Source of the DNA: a bacterium
Lineage (GTDB): Bacteria > KSB1 > UBA2214
Reading direction: 5' to 3'
DNA: 46,640 nucleotides
Assembly (NCBI GenBank): GCA_029560815.1
Contig: JAKQKF010000074.1
Location: 1-46,640, forward strand
Part shown: piece after piece, positions 1 through 9,463 of the stretch
Layout: each line of letters begins with the position of its first letter
Position numbering within the stretch: position 1 is the stretch's first letter
Program-made: the position numbers and the translations under genes
The notes under the pieces: generated by a model
The model's database searches: none
The model's input: the letters and a program-made list of their open reading frames with translations, nothing else
Told to the model about the DNA's origin: nothing

Positions 1-1582
1 TGCAGGCGAGGAAGCGCCCCCGCTCATCGAGGAGGGCCTGTCCGATACGATGGGATGGGAACCGGCCGGCCTTTTGCAGAAAATGCCGCTGCCTGTAGAG
101 GAACAGGAGAGCGCCGGTCAGGAGGAGAAGCAGCAGAGCAGCCAGTGAGAGCAGCACCCCGGGATGAATCCCCACCTTCTTGCCGAAAAGATCGAATTCC
201 TGCCCGGACCGCGGAAAGAGGGCATCCACAGGCAGAGTCAGCACCTTGAGCACCCCTTTATCCAGCAGGGCGAAACTCCGCTGTGCGCCATCCGTCACGG
301 CCAGCGCCGCGATCTTGGCATTGTCATGCTGCGCCAGCGGCATCCAGGCCAGAGGCCGCAGGGCGGCATCGGTCAGCCAGAGCGCAAGGGGCGACTGGGT
401 AATAAAAAAAAGCTCCGCCCTGCCGTTGCGATCGATGTCATCGGCCAGCAGTGGTCGGGCGCCTCCGCCGGAGGTGGCAAAATCGGTGATGCGCAGCTGC
501 CCCTGCTCCGGATCACGGCGCACCACTACCACATGGTTGGTCATATCGCTGCCGATGACCTCCGGCGTGCCGTCGAGATCCAGGTCCGCGATATTGAAAG
601 CATAGAGAGGGGAGATCCCGCGCGATTCATCCAGATCGGCCTTCACCGCCAGTGACATGCCCTCGAGAACGAAAAGATGCGCTGTGCGGGGATGCGCGCT
701 GATCATCGAAAAGGGGCCGGCGATGATCTCCGGAGTGTGATCGCCATCCAGGTCGGCGATACGGACATTGACATAGGAGGATTCGCCCCCGAACGCCCGT
801 TTCGCCAGGACCCGGCCATCGTTCGCCAGGACGGCCACATAACTGCTGTCACGGCTGAAGGGGCCGAAGAAAGGGCCATCCGAAGCCCCGCCCAGGGTGA
901 TGACCAGCTCCACATCGCCGTCACTGTCCAGGTCAGCCGGCAAAACCTGCGTCAGCATGGGGGCGAAAGCGAGTTCCAGCAGAGTCGCTTTTGTCGCCAG
1001 GTCATAAGCCAGAAGAGCGCGCGGCTGCTCATCGGCGCCGGTGTTGAAAAGGGCGAGCAAGTCCGGACGTTCGTCGAGGTTGATATCGCAAAGTATGGCC
1101 GATGACAGGCTCCCCGTCCACGCGCCATCTCCCGAAACATCCCTGCCGGTGATGGTCGCCACGGAATCAATTTTGCCGGCTTTGCGGCTGTAAAGATCGA
1201 TCCACCCCTTTCCCCCATCACGGCGGTAGGTGGCGAAGCGCAAGCGCTCGCTACCCTGCAGCGGCAAAAGACGGTAATTATTGACATGCGCCGCAGCTGC
1301 ATGGCCGGGAAAGGAGTAGCCCACCTGATAGAGTTCTCGCACAGCCAGAAAAAGGGGATGTTCTGAATCAGTGCGCAGCTCGCAGAGCTCCTCAAGTCCA
1401 TCGCCGTCGAAATCATCAATAATAAAATCATGAACCGTGTTGGCCGGATTGGCGATGGCGACCTTTTCGTCCAAGCGGGGCAGCTTCTCATGGCTCCAGC
1501 TCAACGGCTCCTTCTGCGCCCGCAGGCCGCTGCCCGCCGCCAACATCAGCAGAGTAGTCAACAGAAAAGTGGTTGAGCGCAT
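1..1582 (-). CDS. FG-GAP/VCBS-repeat membrane protein, C-terminus cut by window edge
   Basis: The reading frame stays open to base 1, so only the first 527 residues are visible. It starts with a signal peptide (about residues 1-23, ending LRAQ). A long periplasmic region follows with repeated Ca-binding-like Asp motifs (DFDGDG, DLDSDGD, DLDGDHTPE, DLDLDGTPE, DIDRNG) typical of FG-GAP/VCBS beta-propellers. One transmembrane helix lies near residues 472-495, followed by a basic RQRH segment and a cytoplasmic start (IGQALLDERGRFLAC) that resembles the beginning of a PAS domain; that last point is inference. I chose ATG 1582 over ATG 1591 because GGGGGAG lies 9 nt before it. It sits 25 bp after the deacetylase-like gene and probably shares its promoter. 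A sensor kinase or membrane regulator is likely but unproven. Confidence 0.75.
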   Translation of the reverse strand, partial: MRSTTFLLTTLLMLAAGSGLRAQKEPLSWSHEKLPRLDEKVAIANPANTVHDFIIDDFDGDGLEELCELRTDSEHPLFLAVRELYQVGYSFPGHAAAAHVNNYRLLPLQGSERLRFATYRRDGGKGWIDLYSRKAGKIDSVATITGRDVSGDGAWTGSLSSAILCDINLDERPDLLALFNTGADEQPRALLAYDLATKATLLELAFAPMLTQVLPADLDSDGDVELVITLGGASDGPFFGPFSRDSSYVAVLANDGRVLAKRAFGGESSYVNVRIADLDGDHTPEIIAGPFSMISAHPRTAHLFVLEGMSLAVKADLDESRGISPLYAFNIADLDLDGTPEVIGSDMTNHVVVVRRDPEQGQLRITDFATSGGGARPLLADDIDRNGRAELFFITQSPLALWLTDAALRPLAWMPLAQHDNAKIAALAVTDGAQRSFALLDKGVLKVLTLPVDALFPRSGQEFDLFGKKVGIHPGVLLSLAALLLLLLTGALLFLYRQRHFLQKAGRFPSHRIGQALLDERGRFLAC

Positions 1583-1607
1583 TGGGCTCATCTCCCCCGC
1601 CGGCATT

Positions 1608-3071
1608 TTATTTTACCAAAAGCATTTTACGGGTTTCCACTCCCGCGCCGCTGACCAGCTGGCAGAAATAGACCCCGGCAGCTCTGCCGCGGGCGTTCCA
1701 GACCACCCGGTAGGGACCCGGAGTCTGAAAGTCATCCACGAGCCTCTCCACCATCTCGCCCCTGCTGTTGTAGAGCTCGAGGCGCACCCGACCTCCAGCG
1801 GCCAAATGGTAAGAGATGGTGGTTTCGGGATTGAAGGGATTGGGATAATTCTGCAGCAGGGCAAAGCCCTCCGGCCTGGTGCCGGATCCGGCAGCGGCCG
1901 CCGAATCGACCTGATAGGAGGTCTGCGCCAGATGATAGAGATAAAGATGGCCGACCCCCACATACCAGACATTGGGCCGGTTACAGATATAGGCCAGATG
2001 CTGCACAGGATAATTTTTATCCCATTCAACCACATTGGGATGGCACATGACGTGATAGACGCTGCCCTCAGCCAGGGCCTTGTCAAAGGCCCCGTTGAGG
2101 CTGCCGAGGTCGTTGGTGCCGATGCCCCAGCCCAGCTGCGAAGCCGGCGGGTCAAACGCCCGCGTGACCCCGGCGTTGCTGAACATATGCAGCTTTTCGT
2201 TCCATGATGACAGACCGAAAAAATTGCTCACATAGAGACGGTTGAATAGAAATTTATTAACAATCAGGAGCGAATCGATAATGGCATCGGTGCGCCCGTT
2301 GGGCGCGATCCAGAGGTAGACATATTCGCGCTCTCCCGCTGTAAAAGAGGCCGGCAGTTTGAGGTTTTGGATGATATCCTCCTTGTTGCCGGTGATCTCG
2401 CCGACGTAATCCTTGTAAGGAAGGGAGGGATGGGAGCGGGAATGGCAGGCGGCCTCGACATAGCCGGAATCGAGCTGCGCCTGAATATAGGCATAAACCG
2501 ATGCGGAGGCCCCGCCTGAATTGATCCCGCAGCTCACCCAGAGATGGTACGAACGGGTGATGTGCAGGGCGCGCACAAATTTGGCCTTGCTCCAGCCGGC
2601 CATGTCGTCCGCGCTGGCGGTGACGGCCATCACCCGGTCGTCATAGTAGGTGCAGATGCGGTTGAAGCGCGCTGGCATGCTCTTGCGGGCGGCATTGGTG
2701 ATCCTGATGAAAATCGAGTCGCTCTCCGCCGTGAAGCCGAGCGAGATAAAAGCGGTCGAGGTCGGCTGGTCAAAACGCACCGCCGCGACCCCGTTGAAAA
2801 AATCACCGCCGCGCCGTTCGGGGAGCTGCAGCCAGGCGCCACCCTGGCGATACCGGTACCACGCCCGGGCCCCCTCCTCAAAAGCGGAGAGTTCCAATGC
2901 ATAGGTTAAGGGATAGCTGAAACCATAGTCCATATGGGCCTGTGGATCGATGGCGATGTGCACCTCATCCTCTCCGGCCTGACGAACGAAAATGAATTTT
3001 TCCTGAGCGCGAACAGTACTTTGAAAAAACATCATGAAGGACAACAGAATAAAGATGGCATTGCGTTGCAT
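1608..3071 (-). CDS. Secreted NodB-like polysaccharide deacetylase with T9SS-type sorting tail
   Basis: 487 residues with a signal peptide (residues 1-22, ending VRA|Q). The central part carries the signature of the NodB/polysaccharide deacetylase superfamily: an Asp pair in TASADDMAGW (D155/D156) and an HxxxH in CHSRSHP (H210/H214), which in the family bind the catalytic metal. The last 83 residues form a YPNPFNP-type domain (from about residue 405) with a typical ending VETRKMLLVK, as in type IX secretion cargo. The protein is therefore expected to be exported across the outer membrane or attached to the surface. The substrate cannot be deduced; this subtype may be a carbohydrate-active enzyme of another specificity. 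AAGGAG precedes the ATG, and a good promoter lies just upstream. Confidence 0.8.
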   Translation of the reverse strand: MQRNAIFILLSFMMFFQSTVRAQEKFIFVRQAGEDEVHIAIDPQAHMDYGFSYPLTYALELSAFEEGARAWYRYRQGGAWLQLPERRGGDFFNGVAAVRFDQPTSTAFISLGFTAESDSIFIRITNAARKSMPARFNRICTYYDDRVMAVTASADDMAGWSKAKFVRALHITRSYHLWVSCGINSGGASASVYAYIQAQLDSGYVEAACHSRSHPSLPYKDYVGEITGNKEDIIQNLKLPASFTAGEREYVYLWIAPNGRTDAIIDSLLIVNKFLFNRLYVSNFFGLSSWNEKLHMFSNAGVTRAFDPPASQLGWGIGTNDLGSLNGAFDKALAEGSVYHVMCHPNVVEWDKNYPVQHLAYICNRPNVWYVGVGHLYLYHLAQTSYQVDSAAAAGSGTRPEGFALLQNYPNPFNPETTISYHLAAGGRVRLELYNSRGEMVERLVDDFQTPGPYRVVWNARGRAAGVYFCQLVSGAGVETRKMLLVK

Positions 3072-3095
3072 GGCTGCTCCTTGATTGATAAATTG

Positions 3096-3123
3096 ACTAT
3101 AATAAACTACTATTTTTTGTCAA
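3096..3123 (-). promoter_or_regulatory. Sigma-70 type promoter for the deacetylase/FG-GAP operon
   Basis: Read on the minus strand: -35 TTGACA (3123-3118), a 16-nt spacer and -10 TATAGT (3101-3096). Transcription would start near 3090, about 20 nt before the start codon at 3071. This is the closest match to the consensus in the window. Confidence 0.7.
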
Positions 3124-3209
3124 TATTGCAACCGCTTTTTCTTGCCCTTTTTATTAAAACTTGTTACTTTTTAGTATGGCGGCAGTATACTGAAAAAAAA
3201 GGAGAAGCT

Positions 3210-4163
3210 ATGCAGATCCAACTCTTGGCGCCTTTCGAAAGAGCCTTCAACCGGATGAAAACGGCGCTCTTCAAGCCCTTCGACCTGCGCAAGTGGATGG
3301 TCATCGGTTTCACAGCCTTCCTGGCGGATCTGCTGGACGGCGGCGGGCAATCCCGGGGGTTCAAGAACAATCAGCAGGGCGACTGGGGCACAATCCTGAC
3401 CGCACCCTACGAAGCATGGGCCTGGCTGCAGTCCAAGCCGGAATGGCTGATGCTGCTCGTCTTCGGCGTTCTTGCCGCGGCGGCCATCCTGCTCCTCCTG
3501 CTCTGGCTGAGCTCCAGGGGCAAATTCATGTTCCTCGACAATGTGGTCCGGCAGCGCGCCCTGGTCTCTGACCCCTGGCATCACTATCGCCAGCCGGCCG
3601 CTTCACTCTTCCGCTTCCGGGTTCAATTCGCTCTCGTCACCCTCACCCTGGCGGGAGGCACCTTTTATCATCTCTGGCGAATGGCCTATACCCGCTGGAG
3701 CAGCTCGGGCGACCTCTGGCAGCTCCTGCCCTCGCTGGTGCTCTGGATCATCTTCCTGCTGCTCATCCTTCTGGCCTTCGGTTATATCAAACTGCTCCTC
3801 GACCACTTCATCGTGCCCGTGATGTACAAACACGACCTCAGCTGCGGAGAGGCCTGGGAAAAATTCCTGCCCCTCCATTGGGGACACGCGGGCAGCTTTC
3901 TTCTTTATGCCCTCTTCATTTTGATGGTCATCATCGCCCTGGTCGCAGTCGTGATCGTCGGCGGCCTCTTCACCTGCTGCGTGGGCTTTCTCGTTCTGGC
4001 CATCCCCTACATCAGCTCGGTGGTTTTGCTGCCTTTCAGCTACTGGCTTCGCTCCTTCAGCCTGGAGTACCTCGCCCAGTTCGGCAGTGATTTTGACCTT
4101 CTGGTGCAGGAACCCGGTCAGGAGCAGGCTGACCCCCAGCCCGCACCACCGCCGGCCGTCTGA
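3210..4163 (+). CDS. Multi-pass membrane protein, DUF7544-like
   Basis: 317 residues. The frame is open further upstream, but ATG 3210 is chosen because GGAG lies 6 nt before it and the longer version overlaps the divergent gene. The N-terminal amphipathic stretch (PFERAFNRMKTALFKPF) is followed by several hydrophobic helices: about residues 27-40, 70-95, 145-165, 175-205, 235-262 and 265-285. The C-terminal tail is Pro/Gln-rich. The architecture resembles uncharacterised inner-membrane families of the DUF7544 kind; the family name is from memory and tentative. No catalytic motif is visible. It is followed by the secreted subtilase gene, with a 142-bp gap. Confidence 0.8.
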   Translation: MQIQLLAPFERAFNRMKTALFKPFDLRKWMVIGFTAFLADLLDGGGQSRGFKNNQQGDWGTILTAPYEAWAWLQSKPEWLMLLVFGVLAAAAILLLLLWLSSRGKFMFLDNVVRQRALVSDPWHHYRQPAASLFRFRVQFALVTLTLAGGTFYHLWRMAYTRWSSSGDLWQLLPSLVLWIIFLLLILLAFGYIKLLLDHFIVPVMYKHDLSCGEAWEKFLPLHWGHAGSFLLYALFILMVIIALVAVVIVGGLFTCCVGFLVLAIPYISSVVLLPFSYWLRSFSLEYLAQFGSDFDLLVQEPGQEQADPQPAPPPAV

Positions 4164-4258
4164 GGTGCTGCAGTAAAACAAAGCACACCCCCCTCGGGCA
4201 GAGAGGCGCACAGGAACTTTTACCAGACCCTGCGGTGTTCCATCTGCAGAGAAAGATC

Positions 4259-4287
4259 TTGCGAATAAGACCGCTTTTTCGTAAGAT
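4259..4287 (+). promoter_or_regulatory. Possible promoter of the subtilase gene
   Basis: TTGCGA (4259-4264), a 17-nt spacer and TAAGAT (4282-4287). Each box matches the sigma-70 consensus at four of six positions; the start codon is about 25 nt after the predicted transcription start. Confidence 0.35.
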
Positions 4288-4317
4288 TAAAATTACTCTG
4301 ACCAGATGGGAAAAAAC

Positions 4318-7218
4318 ATGGGCAATCATATCAATTTTTCGCGCCTTTCTCTCCTTTGCGCCGCCATGGCACTTCTCCCGGGCCAGCGCCTCTCAGCACG
4401 GCAGGTCACCGGTCTTGAAAACCGGGCTGTACCCGGGGTCGTCTCCCTGGCCCTCAGGGAACCTCTCCCCGCCGGCACACTCCTGCGCCGCTCCGGCAAC
4501 CCCGGCCTTGACCGCACGCTGCAGACTCTGCAGATCCACACCCTCGAGCCGGTCGCCCCGGCTGCACGCGGCGCCCTGGGTAAAAAAAGCCGGCGCACCC
4601 GCATCGACAACCTCTATAATGCCTGGTACTCCGGCGGCCGTCCGCCGGAAGAGGTGGCGAGGGCGCTGGCCGGGGATCCGGCCGTCGAATTCGCCGAGGC
4701 CCGGTACTATCACACCCTGACCGCGATGCCGGACGATCCCCTCACCTCCAGCCAGTGGTATCTCAAAAAACTCCTGCTCCCGGAAGCCTGGGATCTCTGC
4801 AAAGGCGAACAGGGAGGGATCGTCATCGCCATCATCGACGGCGGCACCGATATTACTCATCCCGACCTGACGGGCAATCTCTGGACCAATCCCGGCGAGA
4901 TCCCCGCCAACCTGCTGGACGACGATGGCAACGGCTTTGCCGACGACCTGCACGGCTGGAATTTCACCACCAATATCCCCGATCCAGCCAGCCTCTTCTC
5001 CGGCACCACCTACGGCGACCACGGCACCCACACCGCCGGCGCCGCCTGCGCAACCGCCAATAACCGCCTGGGCATCGCCGGCACCAGCTGGAACGCCCGC
5101 CTCATGGCCCTGAACGCCGGCTCAGCGACCTCGGACAGAAGCATCGATCCCCTCAGCATCGACAAGGCCATCGCCTATGCCACGGCCAACGGCGCCGACA
5201 TCCTCAGCTGCAGCTTCAGCGGCGCCTATTCCGAAGTGACGCACCGCCTGGTCCGCTACGCTTTCGAAGAAGGCATGGCGATCGTCGCCGCCGCGGGCAA
5301 TGAAAACTCTCCCGCCGATCAAGTCTACCCGGCTTGCTATCCCGGAGTGCTGGCCGTGGCGGCCACCGACAGCACCGATCTCAGAGCCTACTTTTCCAAC
5401 TATGGCTACAACATTGACATCACTGCCCCCGGAGTCAGCATCTGGAGCACGGTCAGCGGCGGCAACTATGCGGGCAATTACTGGCAGGGTACCTCGATGT
5501 CGACCCCGATCGCGGCGGGGGTGGTCGCCCTGGTGATGACCCGCTATCCGGAGTGGAGCGGTCTGCAGGCGGCCGAGCAGGTGCGCGTGACCGCGGACAA
5601 TATCGATGCCAGGAACCCTTCCTTCGCCGGCCGGCTTGGACGCGGCCGCCTCAACGCCTGGCGTGCCCTCACCGGGAGCATACCTTCCCTGCGCATAACC
5701 GGCAGCGAATTCTTCGACCAGGATGGCGACAGCCTGATCGAACCGGGCGAAACCGTCCGGCTGCGGCTGACGCTGACCAACTATCTGGCCGAAGCCCGCA
5801 GCGTGTCCCTCGAACTCACCGAGGACAGCCCCTACACCACGGTATCGCCCGCCGGCGCCGCCATCCCCGCGATCGGCAGCGGCGAAAGCGTCGTCCTGGA
5901 CAAAAGCTTCGCCTTCAAGGTGGAGAACGGCGCCCCCAGCAACCATACCATCCAGTTCGCACTTACTCTGACGGCCGGCGGCTATAGCGACACCGACCAT
6001 TTCACTCTGACCGTGTTGCCCGCCTTTGCCAACATCGGCGTCAATAATATCTATACAACTGTGACCAATATCGGCCGCATCGGCAGCGCCGAGCCCGGCG
6101 GCGCCAACGCTGGCATCGGATTCCTCTACAAATCCGGCGCCAGCCTTCTTTTCGAGGGCGCCATCATCGCCGGCACCTCCGCAGAAACTATCGTCAACTC
6201 GGCGCGCGGCCTCATCAGCTTCAGCGGCGGCCAGGAAAATGACGCCGATTTCATCCGCACCGGGGAAGGCGACATCCGCATTGCCACCCCCGGGACCCTG
6301 ACCGACCAGGAGAGCACCACCATCTTTTCAGATGCCGGAGCCGCGCTGCCCCTCAATATTCAGGTCACCCAGCAGACTTTCGCCAGCAGCGATCCGCGCT
6401 ATGCCGACCTCCTCCTCTTCCGCTACAAGGTGAAAAACCTCAACGAGCTGCCTGTCGGCCAATTTCATTTCGGCCTCTTTTGCGACTGGGACATGGATGC
6501 GGGCAGCTACAGCACCAATGTGGCTGCCTTTGACGCGGAACGCCGCCTGGGCTATGCCTATGACAGCGGCACCGGACCGGAAACTTTCACCGGCATCAGG
6601 CTGCTGACCCCGGGAGGAATCTCTTATCGCGCCATCATCAATGACAATGCCGACCCCCTCAATCCCGGCTGGGGGCTCCATGACGGTTTTACCGATGCCG
6701 AAAAATGGGAGGCAATCAGCGGAGGAGTGACCCAGAGCAGGGTCGGTCCCGCCGACATCTCCAACGTCATCGCCTCCGGTCCGCATACCATCCCCGCCGC
6801 CGGAGAGATCACCATCGACTTTGCCCTCGTCGCCGCCGACAACCTGGAGCTTCTGCAGGCCGCGGCCGACAGCGCCTGCCAGCTGTGGCAGGCGATCTCT
6901 TTTACCGCCATCCATCCAGATCCCGGAGAGCAGATGCCGGCGCAATGGGCCCTCGAGGCCAATTATCCCAATCCCTTCAATGCCAGGACAACCATTCTCT
7001 ACAGTCTGCCCCGCACCGCTCCGGTCCGGCTCGACATCCTCGATCTCTCCGGACGGCTGGTCAGACGCCTTGCCGACGGCACCATGACGGCCGGCGAGCA
7101 CCGCCTCATCTGGGACGGCCGCGACGGGCAGGGAAAAGCGGTCGCCGGCGGAACCTATCTCTGCAGACTGCAAGGCGGCGGAGAACAGCTGGTCCGCAAA
7201 CTGCTTTTATTGCGCTGA
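4318..7218 (+). CDS. Secreted subtilisin-like serine protease (S8) with C-terminal sorting domain
   Basis: About 966 residues. A signal peptide ends near residue 28 (LSARQ), and a propeptide of about 110 residues follows. The S8 catalytic domain shows all three active-site motifs: AIIDGGTD (Asp174), GDHGTHTAG (His235) and GTSMSTPIAAG (Ser393). A beta-sandwich region follows, and the protein ends in a YPNPFNA domain with the FlgD-like block WDGRDGQGKAVAGGTYLCRL and a basic end VRKLLLLR, the layout of type IX secretion cargo. An in-frame ATG at 4306 adds four residues; I prefer 4318 because GGGA lies 6 nt before it. It presumably degrades extracellular protein. It precedes the M1 aminopeptidase gene by 110 bp, so the two may act together on peptides. 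Confidence 0.92.
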   Translation: MGNHINFSRLSLLCAAMALLPGQRLSARQVTGLENRAVPGVVSLALREPLPAGTLLRRSGNPGLDRTLQTLQIHTLEPVAPAARGALGKKSRRTRIDNLYNAWYSGGRPPEEVARALAGDPAVEFAEARYYHTLTAMPDDPLTSSQWYLKKLLLPEAWDLCKGEQGGIVIAIIDGGTDITHPDLTGNLWTNPGEIPANLLDDDGNGFADDLHGWNFTTNIPDPASLFSGTTYGDHGTHTAGAACATANNRLGIAGTSWNARLMALNAGSATSDRSIDPLSIDKAIAYATANGADILSCSFSGAYSEVTHRLVRYAFEEGMAIVAAAGNENSPADQVYPACYPGVLAVAATDSTDLRAYFSNYGYNIDITAPGVSIWSTVSGGNYAGNYWQGTSMSTPIAAGVVALVMTRYPEWSGLQAAEQVRVTADNIDARNPSFAGRLGRGRLNAWRALTGSIPSLRITGSEFFDQDGDSLIEPGETVRLRLTLTNYLAEARSVSLELTEDSPYTTVSPAGAAIPAIGSGESVVLDKSFAFKVENGAPSNHTIQFALTLTAGGYSDTDHFTLTVLPAFANIGVNNIYTTVTNIGRIGSAEPGGANAGIGFLYKSGASLLFEGAIIAGTSAETIVNSARGLISFSGGQENDADFIRTGEGDIRIATPGTLTDQESTTIFSDAGAALPLNIQVTQQTFASSDPRYADLLLFRYKVKNLNELPVGQFHFGLFCDWDMDAGSYSTNVAAFDAERRLGYAYDSGTGPETFTGIRLLTPGGISYRAIINDNADPLNPGWGLHDGFTDAEKWEAISGGVTQSRVGPADISNVIASGPHTIPAAGEITIDFALVAADNLELLQAAADSACQLWQAISFTAIHPDPGEQMPAQWALEANYPNPFNARTTILYSLPRTAPVRLDILDLSGRLVRRLADGTMTAGEHRLIWDGRDGQGKAVAGGTYLCRLQGGGEQLVRKLLLLR

Positions 7219-7328
7219 GAAAAGCCGCGGGGCGGCCGGCGAAACAATTCACGGCTCCCGCCGTATGGTTATAGAAGAGGGGGCAACCACACCCTGCAGA
7301 AACCACCTTTGCACAGCCGGAGGCTTGA

Positions 7329-9443
7329 ATGGCTTTTCCCCGCACTGCTTGCTGCATGCTCTTTCTCGCCGGATCACTGCTCATCTTAAAGACCGGCGCC
7401 GGCCAGCCCGTTCTCTTCCCGGAGCCCAAAAGTCCGCGCATCGCCAACTATGATATCGACGTCCGCCTTGACGCCGCAGCCCGCCTTCTTCACGGCCACG
7501 AGATACTGCGCTGGCGCAACACCGCCGACCACGCCGTCGAGGAACTCCAGTTCCACCTCTATCTCAACGGCTTCCGCAACAACCGGTCGACTTTCATGCG
7601 CGAATCCGGCGGCCGCCACCGCGGCGAATCCCTCAGCAAGGAAGGCTGGGGTTATATCGAAATCGACTCCCTCACCAGCGCCGCCGGTGAGGAATGGCTC
7701 TCCCGGACTGACTTTATCCAGCCGGACGACGGCAACACCGAGGATAAAACCGTGCTCCGCCTGCTCCTCCCCCGGAGTCTTCCCCCCGGCGAGACCATCA
7801 CCCTCCGTCTCGCCTTCACCGCCAAACTGCCCGAACCGCCGATGGCCCGCACCGGCATCAAGAAAGAGTTCGTCATGGCCGGCCAGTGGTTCCCCAAGAT
7901 CGGCGTCTACGAAAACGGCGCCTGGAACTGCCACCAGTTTCACGCCAATTCGGAATTCTATGCCGATTTCGGGGTCTACAATGTGAACATCACCGTGCCC
8001 CGGGACTATATCGTCGGCGCCACCGGCCTCTGCTATGCAACTACGGATAATCCCGACTCCACCATCACCCACCGCTTCCACGCCGAGGATGTCCATGATT
8101 TCGCCTGGACCGCCAGCCCCGATTTCATCGTCCTCAACGGCCAGAGTCAGGATGTGGAGATCCGCGCCCTCATCCAGAAAGACCACGCCTCCATGGGAGC
8201 GCGTTACCTCAAGGCGGCCGAGATCGCCGTCGCCTGGTTCCAGGACCAGTACGGCGATTACCCCTATCCCAATCTCACTGTCGTCGATCCCCGCCGCGGC
8301 GCTGCCGGAGCGGGAGGCATGGAGTACCCGACCCTGATCACCGCCTGGGGCGCCTATGGCATGCCGGAGGGCATCCGCGCACTGGAGATGGTGATCATGC
8401 ATGAGTTCGGCCACAATTACTGGTACCACCTCGTCGCCTCCAATGAATTCGAAGAGGCCTGGCTGGACGAAGGGATCAACACCTTCAGTGAAATGCAGAT
8501 TCTCGCCGACACCTACGGCGAGGCCGGCAGCATGGTGGATTTCCGCGGTATCCGCATCAGCGATACCCAAATGCAGCGCATGAGCTACATCAGCGAACCC
8601 GGACTAGATCCGATCCTTCAACCCGCCTGGAAGTACTACTCTGGCGGCAACTACGCCTCGATGTCCTACAACAAACCCGGGCTGATGCTGCTCACCCTGC
8701 AAAACTGGCTTGGCCGCGAGACCATGAACCGCATCCTGCGCACCTGGTTCGAACGCTGGCAGTTCAAACATCCGCGCTCTACCGATTTTGTCGCCGTGGT
8801 CAATGAGGTCTCCGGGCAAAACTTCGACTGGTTCTTCGATCAGGCCCTGCATTCCACGGCAGTGCTCGACTACAGCGTCAGCCTGATCACCAGCAAGAAA
8901 GAGAACAAAGGCCGCGGCTTTGATTATTTTTCCGCCGATTCAGCCGCCGCTGCACTCCCGGCGGACACGCTGGCTTCCGCAGATGCCGGCGCGGACGCAG
9001 ACAGCCTCCGGAAAGATACGGAGGCCGACAGCGGCGAGAGCGCGCTGGATGACCAGCATGAAGACAAAAAGGAGGCGGGCAAAAAAGAGGAGGAAAAGGC
9101 TCTCTATCATTCGACGGTGCATGTGCGGCGGCTCGGCGAGTTCATCTTCCCGGTCGAACTGCAGATGATCTTCGCCGACGGTGATACCGTGACTGAAAAA
9201 TGGGACGGCAAGGCGCGCTGGCACAAGTTCTCCGTCACCCGGCCTTCACGTTTGCTCTCGGCCACAATCGACCCGGAAAACAAGATTCTCCTCGATGTCC
9301 AGCTCACCAATAACAGCCGCACCCTGGAGATCTCCTCGCGCGGAATAAACAAACTGACTGCGCGCCTCCTCTTCTGGACCCAGTTCTTCCTGGACATGCC
9401 GGCGTTTTTCAACCTGTTCACCGCCTTCTCACCCAACATGTAA
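7329..9443 (+). CDS. Secreted M1-family zinc metallopeptidase
   Basis: 704 residues with a signal peptide (about residues 1-25). The gluzincin motif is intact: HEFGH at 358-362 and the third zinc ligand Glu381 in WLDEG, giving HExxHx18E. An exopeptidase-type GGMEYP motif lies about 30 residues before it, so aminopeptidase activity is expected. After the catalytic domain comes a low-complexity Ala/Asp/Lys/Glu linker (about residues 540-595), then a beta-rich C-terminal domain and a hydrophobic end. GGAGG lies 5 nt before the start. Members of the family remove N-terminal residues from peptides; here the enzyme should be periplasmic or surface-bound. Confidence 0.9.
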   Translation: MAFPRTACCMLFLAGSLLILKTGAGQPVLFPEPKSPRIANYDIDVRLDAAARLLHGHEILRWRNTADHAVEELQFHLYLNGFRNNRSTFMRESGGRHRGESLSKEGWGYIEIDSLTSAAGEEWLSRTDFIQPDDGNTEDKTVLRLLLPRSLPPGETITLRLAFTAKLPEPPMARTGIKKEFVMAGQWFPKIGVYENGAWNCHQFHANSEFYADFGVYNVNITVPRDYIVGATGLCYATTDNPDSTITHRFHAEDVHDFAWTASPDFIVLNGQSQDVEIRALIQKDHASMGARYLKAAEIAVAWFQDQYGDYPYPNLTVVDPRRGAAGAGGMEYPTLITAWGAYGMPEGIRALEMVIMHEFGHNYWYHLVASNEFEEAWLDEGINTFSEMQILADTYGEAGSMVDFRGIRISDTQMQRMSYISEPGLDPILQPAWKYYSGGNYASMSYNKPGLMLLTLQNWLGRETMNRILRTWFERWQFKHPRSTDFVAVVNEVSGQNFDWFFDQALHSTAVLDYSVSLITSKKENKGRGFDYFSADSAAAALPADTLASADAGADADSLRKDTEADSGESALDDQHEDKKEAGKKEEEKALYHSTVHVRRLGEFIFPVELQMIFADGDTVTEKWDGKARWHKFSVTRPSRLLSATIDPENKILLDVQLTNNSRTLEISSRGINKLTARLLFWTQFFLDMPAFFNLFTAFSPNM

Positions 9444-9463
9444 CCGCCTGCGAGGGACTCTTG

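Noticed and set aside
2934..3209. Upstream extension of the membrane protein gene at 3210
   Set aside because: It overlaps the divergent gene and its promoter, and a good ribosome site precedes ATG 3210.
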